From the NCBI RefSeq assembly GCF_000006565.2, contig NC_031473.1, forward strand, positions 806,001 through 870,000: 64,000 bases of DNA. The letters run 5' to 3'. The stretch comes from Toxoplasma gondii ME49. Taxonomy: Eukaryota; Apicomplexa; Conoidasida; Eucoccidiorida; Sarcocystidae. The first letter of the stretch is position 1; each line of letters begins with the position of its first letter. Below the pieces are notes generated by a model. That model was given only the letters and a program-made list of their open reading frames with translations. It had not been told where the DNA came from and ran no database searches. Both the position numbers and the translations under genes were made by a program. Shown here in pieces: positions 39,401-54,009 of the stretch.

Positions 39401-42368
39401 GCGAGACCATAGGGTGAGAAACATTCTTTCTCGAGTTCTTTTGAATTCTTCAGATTTCTCTCGAGGCTGTTCAACTACTCTGTAGCGGAACGCGCAACCC
39501 CAACGGCTGTGGATAGCGTATCAGTAGTGCAGTGTCGAATCACGACACCCTTGTTAGTGAACGCGAATCAGTTAGGAAAGCTCGGCCTCGTGAGGTGTAA
39601 TCCGTGAGGTCGGTGAAGAACGTCCCGAGACAGGCTGTTGCGTCTTTGTCACTTAGTGTGTGAACGTACACAACAGAACTACAGTTGTCACGCTGAGACT
39701 TCATGTTTAAATACACGTTTTGACTCCAGCCAAAGCGAGCTCGTCGACCAAACCATACTCGTTTACATATATATATATATATACATATATACATACATAC
39801 ATGCATGAATAGGTACAGATAGGTACATACAAATGCAGATATTTGTACACGTATATATACATATATATATATATGTACATCAGCATACCGTTGAAGCATC
39901 GTCATGTAAACATCTGTCTGTACTTCTTTGTTGGTGCTTTGTTTCAGCGAAGAGCAGAGCGAATTCGCGTGGGCCTTTGGTCGCAAGTGCTCGATTTGGA
40001 CTTTAGCGAAGGGTCCGAAAACGGGGTGGTAAGATTTTTCAGTGGAACGTTTCGTAATGTATTCCGACAGGGATTTCTCCCAGGAATCACACCCAGCTTT
40101 GACGACTCGAGATTCTTTAACGGAAAATGCTCAAAAATCGCAGCTGCCAATCGCAGCACGCGAAACGTCATGTGTAGAGGAGCATTTCTCTGCATGCAGG
40201 TCTAAGCCGCAGCAAGTGTCTGTTCTGTGCGTCCCCACTCACCACCTTCTCTTTCGGATGTTGTTTTGCGAGACGGTTCGCTTCGTTTCGATAATCCCAC
40301 GATCCCCTTTACGGCACCGGGATCACCTACATACACATGTTAACTGATTTGTTTTCTCGTGTTTCGCGATACTCTCTCACATTCTTGGATCTTCTCTTTT
40401 CTTATCTCACACATTCGCAAATCTAGCGCCTGGACCATATTTATATATATATATATATATATATGCATATATGTACATATACATATTCATATATCTATCT
40501 ATCTATATATATATATATATATGGTGACTTGTGTCTCACTCTTCCTTTCTGACTCCATCGAAGATGTGTGTTTTTCTGTCAAATTTCTTTCGATCTTTCG
40601 GCGCCTCCCAGTTCGCCACCCATCCGTCACCGTCCGCGCGTCGCTCGAGTGTCTTTTCTCTTTTTCAGCGAACCTCCTTTTCGAGCCCCGGCGCCGAAGG
40701 TTGGCACGGCGCGCGACTACTTCCAAGTGGACACGATTGAGCGCGTGTACCCTTCCCTGGAGCCTTGTTCTCCTGCATCCCGGAGTTGTCTCCGAATGTG
40801 TCTGCCATGGTCTAGCTCGCAATTCGTGATCTCGCTGGCGCCGCGAGCGCGGCCGATCCGCCCGGAAACGTACCTTCTCTTTCCCCTGCTGCAGAGGCCG
40901 CAGGCAGGCGCGAGGCGAGCACGCGGAGGGTCTTCGGAGACCGGGGGGCGGCGCGCGCCGGACGTTCAACTGCATGCGCCGAGCGTCTACCGTCGCGTCC
41001 TCGCGCTGCTGCGACGGCTTCCATTTCTCCGACACGGCGGGCACCTGCGGAAAATCCTTCACCACTTCGGAGTCAACGTCGGCGTCGCTCTCTGGGTCCT
41101 CTGGAGTGAGGTTGAACTGCGCGTCCATGAGACGGAGACTCTCGGAGACCTGCCCGCGAGGGGAACATGGCGCTCGAGCGTGGAGGCCGCGCGGCTGCGG
41201 TATCGCGGCGACCAGCTTGTGCGCGAACTGATCGCATGCGAAATCGTCGCCACTGCTGTCAAACGGGTCGTCCGAATGTTCACCAGTGAACTTCCTGACA
41301 GGCCTCTGCCTTTCGTCTACGCCCTCGAGGCTCTCCTCCCGGTTCTGTTTCGCCCTGAGGTGTGGTGGCGACAGGTCGACAAGTGGGTGAAGAGAAAGCA
41401 GAGGAAAGTGACAGAGCGGAGAAAACGGCTCCGAAGACGAGAAATACAGTCGGGATAGGTTCATCGGTGGTGCACCTGATGCCTCTACATGCTTCATATG
41501 CACTGCTGGTCTATACTCATATACATATACATATGTATATTTATATTTAGGTGATGTACGTATAGGCATGTACAGCAGATAGACAGAAAGATACAAATAT
41601 ATATATATATATATATATATAGGTAGGTATAAGTGGATAGGCAGGTAGATAGAGTAGATAGAAACAGACAGACAGATACATTTGTAGACTGATGAAGGAG
41701 TGAGTCACGTGGTAGCCAGAAAAAGATGGAGAGGTGCGTAGCTGAAGTGTCATGTTTCTGGATTTCACTTCTTTTCAGACTGCTTCCAAATGAACGTCGG
41801 AATACTCGGCACCACGAGAGCTGCCTGATGGTGGCTGTGTGGCTCTCTGTCCTTGAAGTAAGTGCTAGAGCAGAATGGTCTTCGTTGTGTTTTTCCTCTG
41901 ACTTTCTTGTCGCTTTTCGTTTCGCGTTTGTCCCGGCTTTCCTCTTTGCCTGTGTGCACCCAACCATGTGTGTGTGTGTCGAGTCAGGCCTGCTGTGATG
42001 CGTGAATCGTCTCTCTTTCTTTCGATTTGCCTGTCTCTCGTTTGTCCACTTTCCTGGGTCTTCCGCTGTCTCTCTCTACGTCGCTGGGAGTCTGCCTTGC
42101 TCCTTCTTCTCTTGCCTCTCTTCTCAGCGCGTCTGTTAATTTCGCATTTTTTCTCTGTATGCAGGCGTCGCAAGTCGTGGCCATGCGACCTTGGCAGCTC
42201 GTCGCGGCGTTCAACTCCGTCCTCCAAACGGTTCGTCTTTCGCCTTTTCATTTCCTTCGTTTCCCTTTGTGGTGCCAGGCGGCACTAAGGACGAAACCAC
42301 GATTCCTAGACCGTTGAACGCTGTGCATGACAAATCGATGCATATATACATATTTATACATATATTTT

Positions 42369-42401
<33 letters not shown>

Positions 42402-45400
42402 TTGTATATGATATATATATCATAATTGTCGATCGCGGTGTTGCTGTTTTGGCTGTAGTTCTCGGCAGGTTTGAGTAGAAATGTCGAAAGGGGGCGGAGT
42501 TCACGGTCCGGTGACATTATTCGGATTGTCAGAACTGGGACGTTCTCTTGCGTGTTTCAAGTGAAATATCTGTTTTTCACTTTTAGGCTCGGAGTGTGCC
42601 GACGACGTTGGCGCATTGTTTGATGCATGCGTTGAACGTGGAGTTCTCACCTTCGTTTCTTTACGTCATTTCGACGGTTCCGGAGGCGTCCGCGGCCGAG
42701 TGGTTTAACCGGGTGCACGCAGTTGTCCTGCGAGAGCGCGCCTCGGCTGCGAGTCCAAGCGCTGTGAAGGAACGCGGTTCTCAGGGGCAACTGCATGCAG
42801 AGCGCCAGCTGGAAAAGGCGCCAAACGACGACACCTGTGTTGAGGAACACGGGGAACCGGGCGCGGCGGAAAAGGCAGACGTGGAAGACGACGCGAGAGG
42901 CGAGATAGAAGGCGACGTGCATGCGCGGGAGCTCGTCGAAGCGGCCGAGGAAAGTGCGGTGTCGCCCGCCAACGCGTCGCTCTTCTCGCGTGACGAAGAC
43001 GCGCTGCTGGACGAACTGGAAGCAGGAGATGAGGATTCAGAAGAGCAAAGAGAACGCGTCACAACCTATGTACACGCCTTGGACGTTGCGGCGAAGCGTC
43101 TCCTCTCGCTGGTAAGGAGTGACAAGAAGACGCGAAGAAGCTTCAGATGCGCGTCTCCCTTTGCACCCTCACTCAGGCGCATGCATGGCTGTGCAAACGG
43201 CGGGAAGTCGTCGAACTCTGCGCAGACATCGCCGCACTTGCCTTTTGTCAATAGTCGCGCGTGGGGAGGACATGTCGCGGAACTGTCGATCTAGCCATTC
43301 ACAGCAGACAGTGCTTTCGCCACAGAGCTCTCTGTGTCTGTGGTCCAGACACGCGGATGGACAACCGGTCTTGTTTTGACTGAAAAACGTGATTCGTGTC
43401 TTGGGACTGTTTTCCGATTTTTTTGATTTCAGGATGTGAAGGACTTGTACCAAGTCGCGTCGATGCTGGTGCGCGCCCACATCAACCCTCTCGAGTTGTT
43501 GCCCACAGAGGAAGTGATCGCCACCGAGCTGTTCGTACTTCAGGGCGTCCAAGAGCACCTGGCATCACTGCATGGCGAAGCCGGGAGGCCTCCCTTTGGC
43601 TTTGCCCAGCGTTTCTACCGGGCACTCCCCACACGCGCTGCTGTCTCATTCTCTTCCTCCACTGTTCGTCTGCGGTCGATCTTATCTTCTTCACACACTC
43701 TCACTCCGCCGCTCCATTCGCTTTCTCCCTCGGCTGCTCGCTCGTCGCTTCCCCGTTCTGCTGCCTCCCCTTCTCTTCCCCCTTCGCCTTCGCCATCTCT
43801 TCCTCCTTCGCCTTCGCCCTCCGTTCCTGCTTCGTCGCTTCCTCGTTCTTCTGCGTTTTCTTCTTCTCTCCCTGCCTCGTGTTCGCCTCGACTGTTGTCT
43901 GCTTCGTCAGCCGCGGCGTCGTTCTCTCGTGCCTCTTCGCGTTCTCCGCATCCGTCGGTTGTGCAGGATTCGGACGCCGAGCGACGCTTGGCTCCTTCGC
44001 CGACGCGGCTGGAGTCCTTCGTCGAACGTTTGCTGCGGAGTAACATTTCGTACGCTCACGACTCGGCACTTGCGCACTCCCGTCTCCTTGTTTTTCGGCG
44101 AGACCTCGAACGCGAGGCGCGCGCGAGTCAGCGAGAGTCGACGCGCTTCCTTCCTCTTCCCGCGAGGCTGAAGTCTTCATGCTTCGCCGCCAGTCGCCGC
44201 TTCTCTCTCCTGCGCTCCTCCAACAGCGGCTTGACTGCACGCCCGGGCGCGGGGGAGACAGAGCCCAACTCTCAGAGACGTCGGGGAGAGCGAGAAGAGG
44301 GAAGTGAGGGAGAAGAGACTCTTGGAGGCGCGAGCGCTGGAGACGCGACAGAGAAAAACGGTTTCCCGGAGGTTCTCGAGACTGTGCTGCAAGGCAAGGA
44401 GGTCGAGAAACAGATGAGGCAGCAGAGGGGGAGAAGGGCAGAAGACGCGTTTGAAAGGAAGCACGGAGGATACGAAGGAGAAGGAGAAGACACGCTAGAG
44501 GAAGAGACAGTGTTTGCGAAGAGAATCCGAGAACGTCTGAGTGGAGAGACAGACGCGGAATTAGGTGCATACTTGACGCCCGCGCAACTTGGAATGCTCG
44601 ACGGATGCAGCCTCTTGCATTCTCTCAGTGAAGCGGGGACCAGTTCCAGGTAAGACCGAGAGATGAAAACGAGACAGCAGAAAGGAGATGGAGAAAGAGA
44701 TTAAGAGACAGATCAAGGGGGAGACGAAACGAGCGAGGCTGGTACGAGGGTCACGAGAGACGTGAAGAAAGATATTATGAAGGAGGTCAAGCAAGCGAGT
44801 AAAAGCGCGATTCAAAGAAGCGCTCAAGAGAGGGAGGGAGAAGGCGCTTGAGGAGATCCAAAGGTGAATAGGCAACACCTCACCAGGGGCGAGATATAGA
44901 TGAACAAACGAAAGCAGACGGCGATTCAGAGCAATCACGAGGGCGGTGTGAAGACCCCGATCACGGAGAACCCTCACGCATCTGGCGACGCAACGCTCAG
45001 GTTTGTAGACCTGAAGGCCTGAAAAGCGGCGAGATCCTGCCATCTCCCACGGAGCGGTCGCTTCGAACGCTTGCTTGCTCGACCCTGCGCTCCGACCCAG
45101 TTTCCCTCTGCCTCGGCTGCCTCGACCTCGAAGAAGTCCATCGTTGCTCTCTCCTTGTTCTCCTCTGCGCTTCAGGATTCGAACGTTTTGCGCAGGGCAC
45201 ACGCTGGTGACCTGGACGCTGGTTTTGATTTCTCAGGTGAGTCTGGATGAGGAGGGTCGCCGCCGCCTGGCTAGACGGTGCGCGCGCGAGGTGGCGTCGA
45301 TGGAGTCGGCTTATCTTCGGTCGGTCTTTGCGCCGGAGATCGAGATCGTGATTTCACTTCTAACGCTGCGAGGCCTCGTGGCTCTCTGGAGTGGCGGGCT

Positions 45401-48400
45401 CGGCTCCGCGAAGGAGCTTTTCCTCGAGGCCGTGCTTCGACTCTTCGACGCTTGGGGCGACCCGCGCCTTTACGGTGGCCGAGGGCACCCTTTCCTCCTC
45501 TTTCTCTGCTGGTTGTTGACTCTCTTCGCTTCTCTCCAGGGAGACGCGTCGCGCCTCTGCGCCTTCGCGTCCATCTTCCGCGCTGCGCGGCTCTTCTATC
45601 CCGCCTGTCCCCTCGCCGTCGGCCCGCCGCGCTTCGGCCCTGTCGGACTCCAAACGCGACACGGCCGCGCTGTTCTCTCTGACGGACAGTGCACGACGAA
45701 GTCCGCGCCTCGCCCGGGTGCTCCTGGGGGCCACAACGCGTTGTGGGGTCGCGCCGCGGAAGACTCGCGAGGTGTGGAAGAGACGGGAGAGTCGCAGAAT
45801 GTCAATGAGGCGATGGCGAAACCTGGGCAGGCGGAGGGGGGAGACAACGCGGTTTTTGAGCAGTTTGTGAGGGAGATAATTCTGGACAAGTTCGCCTTGG
45901 TAGGGAACGAGCTGGAGGCGTGGATCCTGGCCAATCACCCGGCAAACGCAATCACGTTCAACCAGACTGTTGACATTCGCTGGAATCCTCTCGAAAATGC
46001 TCACGAAGCCTCCCGACAAGTATCTGGCGTTCAAGACGCACTCGCCACAGATGCACCTCTCATGTAAGGCAGAAGCGTTGCAGATTGTCTTTCTTAGGCA
46101 AGCCTGCTTCCTTTCCGTGGAGTGTGTTTCCTTTTTGCGGGGCTTGCTTCTCTCAGTCTCTCCGAGTGCAGGTTTCCCTGTGCCGCCGGTGGCGTCTTCG
46201 GAGTCGACGCTTCCTCTGCATCTCGGTGTCTCCTCGCCTTTCCTCGTTCCGTGATTCGTACCCTGAACCGCCGCTGGCCTCCACGTCTCTCCCCCTCCCG
46301 TGGCCCATCGCGCCCTGCCGAGATTTCGTTTCGATTTCCAAGTTTCCTTTTTCCCCCGGCAGGCACGGAGTCGACGCGGGGGTTATCCACTTTGACAGCG
46401 GCGGGCGCGTCCCCAAGGCTGCTCTCGCCGGACGCGTGCTCGCGTTTGGGTCGAACGTCGCGGGTCAGTTGGGCCTCGGCCTCCCTACAGCGCCGGCGTC
46501 TCCGCGAGTCGCTCCCGCCTCTGAAAGACGAGGAGAAAGCGAGCCAAGCTCTGCAGGAGAGCGAGCAGACGCTGTCTCCGAAAGCGACGCGCGAGCCTTC
46601 GACGAAGCCGCTGAGCGAGGTCAGCGAGAAGGAGAGAAGACGAAAGGCAGAGAGATCGAAAGGGAGGACAGGGAAGAACGGTGGAGGACCAGGAACACCG
46701 CGTTTCGCTGGTATGCATGGGCTTGAGCGTCCTCGGCTTTTTTCATGTCCCCTGTCCGTCTGATTGGGCTGTATTTTTCTGTTGCCCTTTCCTCAGGCGT
46801 TGACGTCTGGTGGACTCCGCAACCGTCGGTTGTGCATGCCTTGAAAGATGCACACGTGACGGCGAGTGCATGCGGCTTCTACCACAGCGCCGCCGTCGAC
46901 ATCGCGGGAGGTCTTTGGACTTGGGGCTCCAACGCAGAAGGCCAGGTTTGTTTTTTCTTTTTTCTCTTATATGTTTCATTCTCTCCTCCCGGTGTTTTGC
47001 CCTGTGCCCCTGCGCTGCGTGTTTTCTTCTCGGTCTGCCCGTTCGTCTCCATCTTTTTCTTTCGCTTTTCGTCGCGTCCTCCCTTCCTCTTCGTGTCTCT
47101 TTATCTCGTCCGTCTCTTCCTCCCTTTCTCTCTTTGTCGCTCCCTTTCTGCTCTCCACCGTCTCTCTCCTTCGTCAGTTCCACGTTTCTTTCCGCGTTTT
47201 TCTTCCTTCGCTTTCCTTCTTTCTGGCCTCAGATCGGCGCACAGTTTCACCACTTTGCAGATGTGCCTCGCGGCAATGGCGCAGGCCCCGCCGTGTCGTG
47301 GACGTCTGTTGCAGCGGAATCTCCAGACTGGTCCGATTTCGACAACCCCCGCCACTTCGCGCTCTTCACGCAGGAGAACGTCTCGCCTGTCTCTGCTCTC
47401 ACCCCCCGAAAGGGCGCGGAGACCCCCCACACCGGCGGAGCCTCCAGCGCTTCCGCGAAGGAGGACGAAGACTTGAAGACGAGAAGGCCTTCGGGCGTCA
47501 CGTTTTTTGGCGACTTGGATCGCGAGGCACAGGACCGGCGCGAGCCGGAAGAAGGCGCGAGAAGGCATTCTTTGCAATTCCACAACCTCTCAGAGGGCGC
47601 AAAACGCTACGCCGTCACGGCTTCCCTCCCCACGCCCGTCGCAATTTCCTCTGCACCCGCGACGCGCTTCACCCAGGTGGGATGTCCTCGAAACGGCTGC
47701 TTCGCAATTAGCTCGCGAAAGAAGGGGGCTAGGAACCGCGATGAACGAACTGCACGCAGAGACTCAAACACACAGACGAGAGACAAGCAGAGAAGATTTC
47801 TCGTGAGAGGCGGAGAGGCGAAAAGCGACTCTTTCAGAGGGGGTGGTTCTTGCGCCAGCCATGCGCGCGGCCGTACGAGTGATGTCTCGAATAGGTGAAC
47901 GCATTTCTCGATCGACGATGGAGACCCGCAAGCTCGCATCTGCTCATGAAGTCTCTGCAGAGTCTTTTTCCGCGCTTTAAATGGTGGACATGGGAGCGCG
48001 TCTTCCCTTCGTCTATTTAATTCTCCATCACCACGGTTGCACGTCAGTTGACAGTGCAATTCCACTTGGATTCGGCGTCCGAAGAAAGGCAGAGAGAGAG
48101 GAGGAACTTCGTTCGGGGCTGCAGGCCTCACAGGGAGAAAGAACGCTTTCAAGGTTAAACAGAGAGACAATGCGTTTCTTTCACGTTCTCGTTTCTTTGT
48201 CTTAGGTCGCTTGCGGACGCGACTTCACCGTCGCGTTGACAACCGACGGACTCCTTTTTTCCTGGGGTTCCAACCGTTTCGGGTGTCTCGGCACCTCGGA
48301 CTTCTGCTCGCGATCGACACCTGAGGCAGTCGACATGAGCGAGTTTTCTGTCGCTGTTGCGCGACCCTCTGCTTCAATCACTGTCGAGTTTGCGCGGCCA

Positions 48401-51400
48401 AAGGCAAGTCGACTCCACCGCAGGCTCTGCAGAGAGTCCACGAAGTCTGTCACGTCCGTATGCGCAAGTCGCCAGCCGTCCTGACGCCTGTAGCTGATAC
48501 GTTTCCGCGCCTTTCCCCCACTTCCACTTGCGTCAAGTCTGTATGCCGCAGAAGCATCGAGTCGCCTCGTTGTCAACGCGTCCACTGTTCACTCGTCTGC
48601 ATGCAAGAGAGCTTCCCGCTGAAGTCGAAGCGTCAAGCGAGTCCGAGTTGCTCCAAGCCACACAGGGTGTATGTACGCCAGCGGGACTTTCGTGGGCACG
48701 CGCTCTGTTCTCGACCGTGTGGCGAGTCTTTTTGCCGTCGAGTCCTGAACGCACATGAGCCCTCTGCGCCTTCTTTTCCGTGGCAGGCATCACCTCTTCG
48801 TTTTTCGCACTCAGCAGTATCTCTCGCATGTGTTTCACACTGAACAGTGTTTCTTTCTTCTTGTCCACCATGACCTCGCCTCCCTTTGTTTTTCAGATCA
48901 CGGAGATTCGCTGTGGCCCGGCGCAGTGTGCGGCTTTGAGTGACGAACAGGGTCTCTGGGTGTGGGGACGTGGCGCCTCCGGGGAGTTAGGCCTCTCTCC
49001 AGCGTACCTGGCGATGTTGTGGCGCAGGCCTGCACCCTCTGCGTTGGGCTCCACGTCCGCTGTCGCGGCGCCCGACCGCTGGCTGGACGCGCTCGACGCG
49101 GGAGCTGTGGAGCACGCGTTTGACAGTGCGGGAGACGGCGAGAAAAACGAGACTTTCGCTGAGTGGCGGGTGGACAGCGGCGCTCGCGGGGAGAAGCAGA
49201 GAGGCCAGGAAACACACGCAGAACACGAAAAACTCTTCCAAAAGTTGCAGACCTCTGCCGTGAGAGACGGCTGCGTCGCCACTCCCACGCGACTTCGGTG
49301 AGATAAACAGAAGGACACCGAAAGAAGAAACCAGAAGAGAATAGAGCGTAATGAAGGGAGAGAAGCCGAGGAACGAGGAAGCAAAAGTTAGAAAAAAGGA
49401 GGTAGGGCGAGAGACGTAAAACAGGAGAGAAAGATGGACTACAGATCGAGGACAGATGCAGAAAGCGAACGGGACAGACGGACGTTGAACAGGGAGAAGC
49501 CAGAAGGTGTAGATCATTGAGAAAGGCTCCTCAAAGGGGATGAAATGTGGATGAAATGTCTCGGTATCTCGCATGTTTGCTTGTTCCTCACCGTTCCCGA
49601 CGGTGGCCATCTGAGAGTTTCTTCTGTCGCTTGCCTGCAAAGCGGGAGAGTTGGTGTCGTCGAAGGTGCAGTCAAGGGGGCTTTTCGTCTTTCAGAAGAA
49701 GACTGGAAGTGAACAAGGACGGAGCACCACGACGCATGTCCTTCTTCGTCTTTATCTACGTTTATCCACGAGTGCTTGTCAAGGTCATTTTCGCCTGGTA
49801 GCTTGCTGCATAAGTCGAGTGAAACAAGCGCGCTCCCGAGCACGCCTTTCTGCCATGGGCGCCAGCAGGAACTCGAAGGCGATGTGCAAAAAGGAAGTCG
49901 CGGACTTTTAAGAGTGAATCGTAGAGATCACTGACCGAGCCAACTCCTGAGACAGACGGCGCATACGTCGAGAAAACCGTCCTGTGTCCAACATATCTAG
50001 ATCTAGGAATTCCAGCTTCAACTCATATTTGCAGGACGTGTGCAAGCGTAGGTAGAAAGCGTGCGTCTATCCGCCAGTGTTGCATTTGTCTTTGTTCGGC
50101 GGTCCTGGGGAGTCTCTTAGTGTCTTTTCGATCGATGGGCGTTCTCGGTTTTCTGCTTCCCAGCATGCTGCAGTTCTGCGACTTGGCGCACTTCCAAGCG
50201 AAGATGGAAGAGTGGAATCTCTGGACAGAGTGGAGACAAGCCTTTTCTCTCGTGACTCTCCGACGCACCGCACCACGAGAGACCCTGATCGCTGCCATCC
50301 CAGACGACCTTCTTCACGACCTACCGACAACCTCTGAAGAAGTCCTCGTCTCCGATATCGCCTTCGGTACCATACTCACACACCTATACAAAGATATATA
50401 TATTTATATATAGACGGGTTTATTTATATTCTGTTTATATGTTTTTTATGTAAATAGATAGGGAGAGATATGTATATACATATATACATATGTATATATA
50501 TATATATATATATTTGTGTGTATATTCACGTAAATAAATACGAAGAGAGGGGGACAGACCTGGGAATACATACATGCACATAGATACATATATGGATGTT
50601 AGGACGCACTCGGATGCAAGTGTGCCTAGGCGTAGATTTGTGTGTGTGTACATGTGAATGTATGCGTGTCTGCATATAGTTACGTTTGTATAAGCATAAA
50701 TGGAGATCCCTTTGGCACATGCAGCAGCCGGTTCCCGCATGTGGAGAGCGGCGGCTACAAGGACCCGTGAGAACTCGATTTGTGCACTTTTTTCAGCGTG
50801 GTTTCCTGCGTTTTTCAGGGAACGCGCACACAGTCTGCTTAGACATTTCCAGCAACCTCCTGACTTGGGGCCATGGCGGAGAGGGTCAGCTCGCCGTCGA
50901 GAGTGCATGCAATGGTCAGATACTGCATGCGCAGCCTGCGCCGTCTGAGGCGGGACTGCGTGCGGTGCACGAGCATGCAGTCGTGCGCCCGCGGACTCTC
51001 GGCAGAGGTCTGGAGAAGGCTGAGGAGACGGGTGCGAAAGAGACTTTTGCGCTCACAGAAGAAACTGTAGTTTCTGCAGCGCCTACTCCAGCAAGGCTAA
51101 CTGCGTGCTTCCATGGACGCCGGCTAACGCGAGGGAAGCGGACTCGAGCTATCGCAGCTGGTGAGAAACGGGACACTGAGACTTCGAGTGCGGAGGCGTC
51201 TCGAAGTCGTGGCTCTATCGCTTGGACTGAACTCTCTGCAAAGTCCGAGTGAGAAGAAAGCTCTCAGACGGTCGTCCACGTCAGCGAATGTCGGAGCTTC
51301 GAGGGTGCCGCTTAAGCATATTTCTTTAATGGGCTAGGAGTCTCTGTTCAGGACAAGACACTGTCTGCGTCTCCTTGATCGGACGCGAAGACTCAAGGAA

Positions 51401-53968
51401 AAAGCAGAAGCGAGACGACGTTCTGCCGCCCCTAGGCTGTACCTTCTGTGGTTCTCTGTCGTGAACTGTGGGCTCTACCTCGGGTTTCGAATCCCTCTCG
51501 AATGCAACGAGTTGAGGAATCTCTGGAAAAAGGCGTTCAAAACAACGAATGCCGAACGTCAACATGTCGCGAGGCGCGAAAGCCGAAGTGACATCTTCGT
51601 CCGACGGCCAAACTGGTCTCAAACGACTGCCATCTTATACACAGAGAGACGCACGCAACTCACGCGACAAGTCGACTTTTCTGCGCCATTCCAACGTCAC
51701 TCTCGAATGCTTCATGGTTGTGCGAGTCCATCTTCCCCACTCAACGGTTGATGCGCAACTACAGTCGCGTAAACACGAATTCACTTCGCAGTTCCTTCTC
51801 GATCTATCTATCTGTATCTGTATCTGTCTACCGACGTTTCTGCTTGCCTGTCTACATATATATATATATATATATATATAACTCCATTCTCCACGTGAAG
51901 GAGGTACAGTATCTGTGGTGAAGGTGACGTCGTTGTAGAAGCTTAGAGATCTTTTCTGTGAAATTCTTCCCGAAACGATTCCTTCAGGAGGCGACACTTC
52001 GGCGGCAGTGGACGAGGATGGCGCAATATGGGTCTGGGGCAGCAACGCAAACGGCCTGCTCGGACGCCCTCTCGACCAGTAAGGAGTCGAGACGAGACCG
52101 CGTGCATTCATCTGTAAAATAAACCGCAACAGTATGTTTACGAAGTTCTTCATCTATTCAAGCAAATCATGTACATATTCATGCATTTATGTATGTGTGT
52201 ATGTAGTCATCCACACAAAGAATCATATGCATACATGTGTGCGCATGTATAAAAATGTATGTAAATACATATATGTATATATGCATATGAATATATATAT
52301 TTATATATGCATCTGGACTCCGAATCACGTGGATGCATACGTACAAATGTACACATGGATAAACGTCGATGCAGAGATGGTCATGATTGCACAAACGTAG
52401 AAATATTTATATGTGCACATATGTATATATATATATATATATATATTTGTCTGAACACGTGTGTGTAGGTGTATATTATCAGGCATTTGTTTTTCCATAT
52501 ACTTGCGTCTGTATGCAAGTGCAGTACTGCGTTGTTCTGTTTCCGTCTAGCTGACTTCCTCTGTCTCCAGTTTTAAAAACAGTATTACTATTTACTTCTT
52601 CAGCCCCTTTGCGTTTTAGCGCCACAGCGTTTGATCTGCGAGACTTCTCCGTTTCTCGTTTTTCCTGCGCAGAAAAGAGCACTTTTTGCCGCACAAGTTG
52701 ACCGTAGACGGGAAGGCGGTCAGCGCATGCATTTCGCCTGACGGCAGGCGCCTCGCCGTGTGTACAGACACCGGCGAACTGTGGATGTGGGGTCGGGAGT
52801 CTCTCGGTTCCCTGGGGAGATCCGCAGCGGCGCCTTACTGGATTGCATCTCCTCCCGACAAGGAGATTCTTCACCCCAAGCCGGAGACTGTGCCTCTTCT
52901 CAACGGGTATTTCGTGACCGCCGTAAGTACAGGTTTCTCAACTGCAGAAGAACCATCGTGTCTCTCGAGCGTCTCATCGCTCTTCTGTTTTTGATGTGGC
53001 TAGCCGCTCCAGATTTCTCTTCCTTCTTCTTCTCCCACGCGCTTGGCCTTGCGCCGCTTCTGAGATCGCCTGCGTAGTCAAGACTGAAAAAGATTTTTTC
53101 TCCTTTTTCTTTTCTTCGGAAGTATCTGAGGTCTTTTTACGTCCACGAGGCGATCTGCCGCGTCGTTTTCTGCCTCCCCTGTCTTTGCAGTTGTGTTCTT
53201 CTGGGGCATCATAGTTCTGCTTTGTTTTCTGAATCGTTGTTAACCAAGTATGTCTAGGGTGTCTTTCTCTGTTTCTTCTCCCCCTGTTCTTCCTTGTTTA
53301 CCTTTTCTGGTTCCCCCATATTTGTTCTGGTTTTGGCCTCCGCCGGTCTCTTTATTCTCCCAACTCTGGGAGTTTCCTGTACCTTCTCCTCGACGCGTCT
53401 TTGTTCTCCCCTTCCGACTTCTCTCCTTCTCCTCGCTCTCTTCTCTCTAGGTTTCGCTCGGTGTGCACCACACGCTGGTCTTGTCGGGAGACCCCGAGAG
53501 GAACGCCTTGTACGTTCGGCCTCCCTCCGGGATTCCAGAGGACCCTCCGGAGTTGCCGCGACGCCCGCTCGTTGACGTTCTCTCTTCACCGCTCTTCGAG
53601 GAACTCCCGAACGCGCCGCGCCCTTCGCAGCCGCAGCAGGAGACGCAAGAAGACTCGCCGGGTCACAGAACTCGCCGAGGTCCCGTTGTCTTCAAGAACG
53701 TGTAAGCGGGGAAAGCCGAACATGCTGAAACCTCGCGTTCGCTCTCTGGGAAGCGAGAAGGAGTGTCCAACACAAACAGACGGTCCAGCAAAGAAACAAA
53801 GGCGCGCAGAAGGATGTATTCACACGCATGTTTGCCCCTATGTTTCGACGTTCCGACGAGGTAGCGAGACAGAACAAGTGATACACATCTCTCTGTATAT
53901 TCAGACAAATGGAGACATATGTACCTTATACAGACGTGGTCAGCTTCCCTTAGACACTTGTCACCACA

Positions 53969-54009
<41 letters not shown>

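Noticed and set aside
40499..41596. 365-residue minus-strand open frame
   Set aside because: It overlaps RCC1 exon 40669-41382 antisense and begins and ends in (TA)n repeats.
43701..44570. 289-residue minus-strand open frame
   Set aside because: Antisense of the Ser/Pro-rich RCC1 exon 43433-44649; its Glu/Arg richness mirrors the coding repeat.
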